Source of the DNA: JACZST01 sp964195155
GTDB lineage: Bacteria; Actinomycetota; Acidimicrobiia; Spongiisociales; UBA5794
DNA: 64,000 bases
Reading direction: 5' to 3'
Assembly (NCBI GenBank): GCA_964195155.1
Contig: CAXMOP010000045.1
Span: 48,184 to 112,183, forward strand
How positions within the stretch are numbered: position 1 is the stretch's first letter; each line of letters begins with the position of its first letter. The position numbers and the translations under genes are program-made. This document shows positions 58,086 to 64,000 of the stretch, one piece after another. The notes under the pieces were generated by a model. The model was not told the origin of the DNA, did not search any database, and saw only the letters and a list, made by a program, of their open reading frames with translations.

Positions 58086-59272
58086 ACCTCGCCGAGACGT
58101 TGCGGATTGAGGGTGGCCGAATCCTGGCCACCCTCATCCGTTACACCGGCGACTTTCATCTCGCCGAAGACGCGCTTCAGGAAGCCACCGTCGCCGCATT
58201 GGAACGCTGGAGCGACGTCAATCCACCGCCAAACCCCGGCGGCTGGCTGATGACCACCGCCAGGAACAAGGCGCTCGACCGCCTGAGGCGCGAGGGAAAG
58301 CGAACCGCAAAGGAGGAGGAGGCGATGCGCCTGCTGCAGGAGGCGCCTGTGCCGCCCGACGACCAGGACGACCGGCTGCGCCTGTTGTTCACCTGTTGTC
58401 ACCCGGCCATCGCGCCGCTGTCTCAAGTGGCGCTGGCGCTGCGAACGATTTGCGGGCTCACCACCGAGGAGATTGCCAGGGTATTCCTGGTCAAGACGCC
58501 GACGATGGCCCAGCGCATCAGCCGTACCAAAACGAAGATCGCAGACGCCCACATCCCGTACCGGGTACCGTCGGACTACGAGCTGCCCGAGCGCCTGCTT
58601 CCCGTCCTGGTCACCGTCTACTCGGTGTTCACCGCAGGACACCATGCTCCCACCGGCACTTTCGACGCCAGGGTGGACCTCGCCTCCGAAGGCGTACGCC
58701 TCTCCCGGCTGCTCACCAAGCTCATGCCGGACGAGCCCGAGTGCTGGGGACTCCTCTCGCTGACCCTCGCCACCAACGCGCGTCGCGGCGCCCGGGTCGA
58801 CGCATCCGGTGACATGGTGCTTCTCGCCGACCAGGACCGGTCACTCTGGGACCACCAAGCCATCGCCGAGGCCGCCGCCATCCTGGACGAATCCCAGGGC
58901 AGGCGCCGGCCGGGACCGTTCCAGGTGCAGGCCGCCATTGCCTGCTTGCATGGGTCGGCGCCGAGCTATGGGGAAACCGACTGGGTGGAGATCACCGCGC
59001 TGTATCGGGTCCTGGAGGAGATGCAGCCGACCACCGTGGTGCGGGTGAACCGGGCAGTGGCCGAAGCACAGGTGAACGGGCCGGAGCAGGCGCTAGCGCT
59101 GCTAGCCGACGTCGACTCGGATTGGCATTACCTGTGGGTTGCCCGGTCCGACTTCCAGCACCGCCTTGGCCGTAGAGACGACGCCGCCGAGAGTCTGCAC
59201 CGGGCACTCGCCGCCGAGATGAACGACTCAGACCGGGCCCTCTTGGAGGACCGACTGGCTCAACTTGAATAG
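58082..59272 (+). CDS. ECF42-like RNA polymerase sigma factor with C-terminal extension
   Basis: A 396 aa sigma factor. Region 2 has RIEGGRILATLIRYTGDFHLAEDALQEATVAALERW with NPGGWLMTTARNKALDRLRRE; region 4 has LRTICGLTTEEIARVFLVKTPTMAQRISRTK. The C-terminal about 200 residues (AGHHAPTG..., VRLSRLL..., LYRVLEEMQPTTVVRVNRAVAEAQVNGPEQAL...) are TPR-like and typical of ECF42, which lacks a classic anti-sigma. GTG start at 58082 overlaps the DGPF gene. Confidence 0.88.
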   Translation: MNLAETLRIEGGRILATLIRYTGDFHLAEDALQEATVAALERWSDVNPPPNPGGWLMTTARNKALDRLRREGKRTAKEEEAMRLLQEAPVPPDDQDDRLRLLFTCCHPAIAPLSQVALALRTICGLTTEEIARVFLVKTPTMAQRISRTKTKIADAHIPYRVPSDYELPERLLPVLVTVYSVFTAGHHAPTGTFDARVDLASEGVRLSRLLTKLMPDEPECWGLLSLTLATNARRGARVDASGDMVLLADQDRSLWDHQAIAEAAAILDESQGRRRPGPFQVQAAIACLHGSAPSYGETDWVEITALYRVLEEMQPTTVVRVNRAVAEAQVNGPEQALALLADVDSDWHYLWVARSDFQHRLGRRDDAAESLHRALAAEMNDSDRALLEDRLAQLE

Positions 59273-59273
59273 G

Positions 59274-59330
59274 AGAGAGCCGAGCAATCCTCAGGCGACC
59301 CGTCGCACTCACCCTTGTTCAGCATTCTCG
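59274..59330. repeat. short derivative of the interspersed element
   Basis: GAGCAATCCTCAGGCGA at one end and CCTTGTTCAGCATTCTCG at the other match the termini of 17111-17220, with the middle missing. It lies between the sigma gene and the next cyclase. Confidence 0.5.
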
Positions 59331-59355
59331 TACCGCGATCGGCAATAATCGCGGG

Positions 59356-62100
59356 ATGGCAGATCTCCCCGAAGGTGTCGTCACCTTCCTGTTTACCGAC
59401 ATCGAAGGCAGCACCCGTTTATGGGAGGAAGCCCCCGATTCGATGATGGAGGCGCTTCGGCGGCACGACGAGGCCATCGAGGGAGCGGCGGCCGCACATG
59501 CCGGCATTCCCGTGCGGCCGCGGGGCGAGGGCGACAGCAGGTTCATCGTGTTCGCATCGGCACTCGATGCCGTTGCGGGCGCCGCCGAGATGCAGCGTCG
59601 CTTGGAAGCGATCGACTGGGCAACGCCGGTGCCGCTGCGGGTGCGGGCATCGGTGCATACCGGCCCCGCCGATCTTCGTCTGGGCGATTACTACGGCTCG
59701 GCAGTCAATCGGGCGGCGCGACTTCGGGCGATTGCTCACGGCGGTCAGACGGTCTTGTCCGGAACCACCCATGAGCTACTGGGCGACGAGTTGCCTCCGG
59801 GGGTTTCGCTGCGTGACATGGGGAGACATGGCCTCAAGGATCTCAGAGAGCCCGAGCAGGTCTATCAGCTCGATGTCGAGGGCCTGGATGAGAGCTTTCC
59901 ACCGCTGGCATCGCTCAATGCTGTTCCAAACAACCTTCCCCAGCAGGTGACCGAATTCGTCGGGCGCGAGGAGGAACTGGCAGATATCAAGCGCCTTCTC
60001 GATGAAGCACGACTGGTCACGGTGTTGGCGCCCGGCGGTGTTGGCAAGACGCGACTTGCACTGCAGGTGGCCGCAGACTCGACCACGGAATACCCGGACG
60101 GTGTGTTCTTCATCGGACTGGCCGACATCGGCTCAGGCGACGAGATCGTCCTGGAGGTGGCCGAGGCGATCGGGCTGGGATTCTCGTCGGGCGAAGAGGT
60201 GCAGACTCAACTGCTGACGTATCTCGCCAACAAGCGTCAACTCCTGGTCTTCGACAACTTCGAGCATTTGCTGGAAGGCAGCGGGATCATCTCGGAGATC
60301 ATGCAGGCCGCTTCTGGGATCACCGTGCTGGCGACGAGCCGGTCCAAGCTGAGTCTCAGCGGAGAGACCGTCTTCACACTGGCCGGTTTGGAGACCACCT
60401 TGGTCACGCTCGACCAGGCCGAGCAGGCCAGCGGCGCCCGCCTGTTCATTGATGCTGCGCGTCGGGCCAACTCGGGATTCGCGTTGCAGACCGACGATCT
60501 GGAGCCCCTCAGTGAGATTCTGCGCCTCACCGGCGGCGTGCCACTTGCCATTCTGCTTGCCGCCGCTTGGACGGACACGCTGTCGGTCGCCGATATCTCA
60601 GCCGAGATCGCGAAGAGCCTCGACTTTCTCGAGTCCGACCTCGGCGATGTCCCGGATCGTCAGCGCAGTGTTCGCGCGGTGTTCGACTATTCGTGGAGTC
60701 TCCTCAGCACGGACGAGCAGTCGGTCTTTGCTGCGTTGTCGATTTTTAGCGGTGGCTTCACGCGTGATGCTGCCGAGGTGGTTGCCGGGGCATCTCTGCG
60801 CGACCTCTCCACCCTGGGTGGCAGGTCCCTGGTGACGCCGAGTCCTGAGACTGGGCGCTTCACGGTCCACGAGCTGCTTCGCCAGTACGCCGAGGAGGAG
60901 CTGCGCAGGGACCCGGAGCGGGCGGAGGAGCTCGTCGAGGCACATGCCGACTTCTACGGCACGCTCGCTGAAGAAGCCTGGGCGCTGTTCGAGCATGGCA
61001 AACAGAGGCGAACGGTGTCGATCATCGAGGGGGACCTCGACAATGTCCGACTGGCGTGGCGCCACTACCTCGCCGCCAACAACGCGGCCGGGGCCAGACG
61101 ATTCATCCCTGGAATGTGGGTGGTTTATGAGATTCGAGGGTGGTACCCGCCGGCTCTGGAACTGTTCGGCGAGGCCCTGGATGCCTTCGACGAGCATGCC
61201 GGCGACGAAGCGACGGTTGCGACCAGGGCGCTTTCGGCCGCGGTGCGGGCCTGGTTCCTGCCGCTGCTCGGGCAAGCCGAGGGCGGTGCCGCATCGGCGG
61301 AACGCGCCATCGAGATCCTGCGCGCTGCCGACGACGGCGACGCCCTACTCGTAGCATTCAACACCCGCTTTGTCGCTCTGGTCTATCTGGGCAGGCTCGA
61401 GACAATCGTCATGGAGTGTGAGGAAGCGATCGCGTTGGGTAAGGAGATGGACCGTCCTTTCTGGGTCGGCGTGCACCTGGGCTGGAAGGCGGCAGCGTTG
61501 ATCATTGGCGGCGATGTTGCCTTGGGCAGACGGTTCCTCGACGAGGAATTCGAGCTGTTGAGCCAACACGGCGATCGGTTTTTTCTTTCGTTCAACCTTG
61601 GTCACCAGGCAAGGATCGCCACCCGGGAAGGCCGACTTGACGATGCGGTCGACCTGTTCAGCAGATCGGTTGAAATGACACGGGATCTCGGTCACACGCG
61701 CGGAATGCAGTTCGGTCTTCACAGCTTGGGCGACGCCTATGTCGCCGTCGGGAACCTCGATGCGGCTGAGACGGCGTTCACCGAGAGCCTTGCAGCCGCC
61801 GAACAGATGCGCATGCTTCGGGAGATGCTCGGCATGATCGCCAAGATCGCAACGGTGCGGGCATTAACGGGGCGTCATGTCGACGCGGTCGAGCTGAACG
61901 CCATCGTTGTCGCCGATCCGGGCAGGGACCAATCGCTGTTGACCGCAACCGAAACAATTGGCGAGGGCGCCGCTGCGGCGCTGACTGCGCTCGCCGCGGA
62001 CATGGATCCAGACGAGTACGACGCGGCCCGAGCGAGAGGAACGTCGATTCCGTACGACGTGGCAGCCAAGGAACTGATCGACGGGCCAAGCGTTCGTTGA
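59356..62100 (+). CDS. class III cyclase / NB-ARC ATPase / TPR regulator
   Basis: A 914 aa protein. The cyclase domain (about 1-170) starts VTFLFTDIEGSTRLWEEAP and has YYGSAVNRAARLRAIAHGGQ, but its second metal region reads EGDSRFIVF. The NB-ARC-like ATPase has Walker A APGGVGKTRLALQVA at about 224 and LVFDNFEHLLEGS as Walker B, followed by a winged-helix and TPR repeats to the end. It is the third such cyclase-regulator in the window. Ligand unknown. Confidence 0.88.
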   Translation: MADLPEGVVTFLFTDIEGSTRLWEEAPDSMMEALRRHDEAIEGAAAAHAGIPVRPRGEGDSRFIVFASALDAVAGAAEMQRRLEAIDWATPVPLRVRASVHTGPADLRLGDYYGSAVNRAARLRAIAHGGQTVLSGTTHELLGDELPPGVSLRDMGRHGLKDLREPEQVYQLDVEGLDESFPPLASLNAVPNNLPQQVTEFVGREEELADIKRLLDEARLVTVLAPGGVGKTRLALQVAADSTTEYPDGVFFIGLADIGSGDEIVLEVAEAIGLGFSSGEEVQTQLLTYLANKRQLLVFDNFEHLLEGSGIISEIMQAASGITVLATSRSKLSLSGETVFTLAGLETTLVTLDQAEQASGARLFIDAARRANSGFALQTDDLEPLSEILRLTGGVPLAILLAAAWTDTLSVADISAEIAKSLDFLESDLGDVPDRQRSVRAVFDYSWSLLSTDEQSVFAALSIFSGGFTRDAAEVVAGASLRDLSTLGGRSLVTPSPETGRFTVHELLRQYAEEELRRDPERAEELVEAHADFYGTLAEEAWALFEHGKQRRTVSIIEGDLDNVRLAWRHYLAANNAAGARRFIPGMWVVYEIRGWYPPALELFGEALDAFDEHAGDEATVATRALSAAVRAWFLPLLGQAEGGAASAERAIEILRAADDGDALLVAFNTRFVALVYLGRLETIVMECEEAIALGKEMDRPFWVGVHLGWKAAALIIGGDVALGRRFLDEEFELLSQHGDRFFLSFNLGHQARIATREGRLDDAVDLFSRSVEMTRDLGHTRGMQFGLHSLGDAYVAVGNLDAAETAFTESLAAAEQMRMLREMLGMIAKIATVRALTGRHVDAVELNAIVVADPGRDQSLLTATETIGEGAAAALTALAADMDPDEYDAARARGTSIPYDVAAKELIDGPSVR

Positions 62101-62161
62101 TACATCGCCCAGGATCGGGCCGCCTCAACTCGGTTGGCGCCGCGCCCGATACATCTGCCAG

Positions 62162-62935
62162 ATGACGATGCTGACCGACTCACGGGCCGCTATCCGCGAA
62201 GACTTTGCCGATCTCGACCGCGGCGTGCGCCGCTTCTATCGGATCGGGTGGGTCATCGTTGGGCTTGCCGTGCTCGTCCTCGGATTCGTCGCCCATCAGG
62301 TGGTGCTCACCTCCTGGCTTGCTCAGGCCAACCAGCCGGAGCTCGAGGCTGCCGCGGTGCTGCGATTCGCCAGCGTGGAGGTCAACGAAGTGCCCTACCT
62401 GCCGGCGCCGGCCGAGCCGGACCCATCCCCCGCCGGGGTGGCTGCTCCTGAGGTTGGGGGGTCAGAACCGCCGCAAGGTTCGCTCCTGGTGGAGGCGCCA
62501 CCAAATGAATCCGAGGCATTCGCGATCATCACGGTTCCTGGGAACCAGCGCCTCGAGGACGGTTGGACCGTGGTTGAGGGCGTCGGTGTCACAGACTTGA
62601 AGACCGGCGCCGGGCATATGCCGAGCACCCCTATGCCGGGGATGCCGGGCAACGCGGTCATCTCGGGCCACCGCACCACCTACGGTGCGCCGTTCAACGC
62701 ACTGGATCAACTCGCTCCCGGTGACGTGATCGAGGTCGAGACGGCCACAGGCGTTCACTCCTACGTCGTACGCGAGTCGATCGTGGTGACGCCGTTCGAT
62801 CTGTGGGTGACCGACCCCCGCGAGGGAGCGTGGCTCACCCTCACCACCTGCAACCCGGAGTTCTCGGCGCGTGAGCGCCTGGTCGTGTTCGCCGAGTTGA
62901 ACGGCGGGCCGAACTGGGAGACGATCTACGGATGA
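62162..62935 (+). CDS. class E/F-like sortase
   Basis: A 257 aa transpeptidase. The N-terminal helix (IGWVIVGLAVLVLGFVAHQVVLTSWL, about 29-54) anchors it. Sortase core: NAVISGHRTTYGAPFNALDQL (catalytic His), VTPFDLWVTDP, then LTLTTCNPEFSARERLVVFAEL (Cys and Arg). The class is inferred from the TTCNPEFSARERLVV block, typical of actinobacterial sortases. It could attach the protein encoded at 63189, but no sorting signal of that protein is in view. Confidence 0.85.
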   Translation: MTMLTDSRAAIREDFADLDRGVRRFYRIGWVIVGLAVLVLGFVAHQVVLTSWLAQANQPELEAAAVLRFASVEVNEVPYLPAPAEPDPSPAGVAAPEVGGSEPPQGSLLVEAPPNESEAFAIITVPGNQRLEDGWTVVEGVGVTDLKTGAGHMPSTPMPGMPGNAVISGHRTTYGAPFNALDQLAPGDVIEVETATGVHSYVVRESIVVTPFDLWVTDPREGAWLTLTTCNPEFSARERLVVFAELNGGPNWETIYG

Positions 62936-63075
62936 GGAACCGCTTCGACGCGCTGCCGGTGCCGGTGAGAGTGACTGCGGTAATCGTATTTGGGTTGATC
63001 GCCCTGGTCTTGCTCCTCCTCTTCTACGACTGGCTGGGTACAACGTTTCTCGACAGCGGGGGAACCGTCGGCTGA
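62932..63075 (+). CDS. small membrane protein overlapping the sortase stop
   Basis: A 47 aa frame starting at the ATGA overlap: MRNRFDALPVPVRVTAVIVFGLIALVLLLLFYDWLG, one helix and a short extracellular tail. The overlap and composition argue for real translation. A role in sortase function is only inferred from context. Confidence 0.6.
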   Translation: MRNRFDALPVPVRVTAVIVFGLIALVLLLLFYDWLGTTFLDSGGTVG

Positions 63076-63188
63076 TCTGGCGCCGATGCCACCCAATTGT
63101 GTTTCCGCAGCGGCGTAGCCACGCTTAAGGAATCCCAAAATCTTCCGATTCTCCCTAGTCGCTGCACGAGAGTGGGAAGAGAATCCGG

Positions 63189-64000
63189 ATGACGAAGACT
63201 TGGACTACAAAGCCGCGGGTTGCGGTCGTCCTGATTGGCATGATCTCGATCATCCTGGCTTATGCCGCGCCGCCGGCGAACGCCGCGCCGATCCTCACCG
63301 TCGAGCCGATTGCCTGGGACGTCGTTGGCTTAGATAGCAATGGTGCAGCGGACCCGGACGGTCCGAACAAATATCCCGTCGGCGCGAGGGTGTGCAACGT
63401 GGGGGACGCCGTCGCCAACAACGTCACCGCCGACTTCGTCTGGGACAGCGTCAATGTCTACGTCGATCTTGTGCAGGACAGCCCGTCGAGCCTCACGGTG
63501 GCGACCCTCGCCGCCGGCGATTGCGTGACGACCGGCATCGCAGACTTCTACTTCAACATCGAGGTCGCACACGATGCGGCAGCATTCGATACCACGCGCG
63601 AGTACCACATCGAGGTGGACTCCGACGAGACCGGGCCTATCCAGACCCCGGCAGACAGACAGATCTACATAGAGAGGCTGGTCTCGCAGAACCGGAACCA
63701 GATCAATTCGATCACCGGCCCTGCGACCGTCTATGTCGGCGAGACCTACACCTACGTGCTCGACGCCAAGACGGCAACGAACGGCTACGAGCAGCTGGAA
63801 GTCTTCATCGACTTCCCCAACAACATCTTCCAGATCGTGTCGGTCGACGTCACCTACACCGCCCCCACGGGTGCGACCAACGACACCCTGTACGCCGACG
63901 CCTGCGGCTGGGATCCGGATCCTGCGAGCACCGACTATCTGTCATGTGTGGGACCGGAGAACTACCTCGGCGGCAAGGCCGGAGGAAACACGGTGACGAC
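63189..64000 (+). CDS. secreted surface protein, C-terminus beyond the window
   Basis: The frame is open from ATG 63189 to the right edge (271 codons seen). A signal peptide is clear: MTKTWTTKPRVAVVLIGMISIILAYAAPPANA, with a cut after NA. The mature part is rich in Thr, Asp, Val and Tyr, with CNVGDAVANNVTADFVWD (CARDB/DUF11-like beta domain), so it is probably an adhesin or surface repeat protein. Being just after a sortase, it may be its substrate; the LPXTG end would lie outside. Confidence 0.78.
   Translation, partial: MTKTWTTKPRVAVVLIGMISIILAYAAPPANAAPILTVEPIAWDVVGLDSNGAADPDGPNKYPVGARVCNVGDAVANNVTADFVWDSVNVYVDLVQDSPSSLTVATLAAGDCVTTGIADFYFNIEVAHDAAAFDTTREYHIEVDSDETGPIQTPADRQIYIERLVSQNRNQINSITGPATVYVGETYTYVLDAKTATNGYEQLEVFIDFPNNIFQIVSVDVTYTAPTGATNDTLYADACGWDPDPASTDYLSCVGPENYLGGKAGGNTVT

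Noticed and set aside
63076..63188. A c-di-GMP or other riboswitch before the secreted protein
   Set aside because: No conserved core could be matched; only a general GC-rich leader is seen.

Overview
This window looks like a chromosomal replication-origin region of a high-GC member of the Actinomycetota. Three things point there: the gene order from a pseudokinase/ECF sigma/anti-sigma/trxB/trxA/CwlM-like block through parB, parA, rsmG, jag, yidC, yidD, rnpA and rpmH to dnaA; the order dnaN-recF-dciA-gyrB-gyrA-DUF3566 after dnaA; and the style of several lineage proteins. I favour a deep lineage such as Acidimicrobiia over mycobacteria or streptomycetes, but cannot prove the class from sequence alone. 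No prophage, IS transposase, CRISPR array, rRNA or tRNA was seen.

Layout. 1-12 kb: a truncated drug/metabolite transporter; a replication/ribosome block on the minus strand (rpsF-ssb-rpsR-rplI, then dnaB); a DUF192 lipoprotein; panB; an FMN/F420-type oxidoreductase; an M20 peptidase; nfo and pyrE with a membrane protein between them; a histidine phosphatase; and a cis-prenyltransferase. 12-22 kb: a hemolysin III homologue, msrB, a very large zinc-ribbon/cyclase/ATPase/TPR regulator, a RidA protein, cca, a zinc-ribbon RNase H, a PilT-like ATPase with altered catalytic motifs and a histone-deacetylase-family hydrolase. 22-28.5 kb: a plus-strand block matching the mycobacterial mviN-sigM-rsmA-trxB-trxC-cwlM region. 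The pseudokinase/extracellular part of MviN stands alone here and no MurJ flippase is adjacent.

28.8-34 kb is the leftward parB-to-rpmH arm. It carries a one-mismatch parS site. 34.4-43.8 kb is the rightward dnaA-to-gyrA arm. The strand switch, DnaA-box-like sequences before dnaA, and a box/GC-spacer/CTA-trio/AT-rich series between dnaA and dnaN place oriC here. 44-50 kb holds a thioredoxin/NHL lipoprotein and a cobalamin riboswitch followed by a BtuFCD-type importer. 50-62 kb holds transporters (VIT1-like, EamA), a deazaflavin-type oxidoreductase, an RraA-like protein, a YCII/DGPF protein coupled to an ECF sigma factor, and two more cyclase/TPR regulators. The right edge holds a sortase, a tiny membrane protein and the start of a secreted protein.

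The strongest unexplained signals are non-coding. Tandem repeats of period 7 sit in many intergenic gaps, often touching start or stop codons. A ~110 bp interspersed element with terminal inverted repeats occurs at least twice in clear form and probably five times. A GC-rich palindromic repeat cluster follows the gyrA operon. A pair of competing hairpins lies between rpmH and rnpA. All calls come from reading the sequence; no database search was run.
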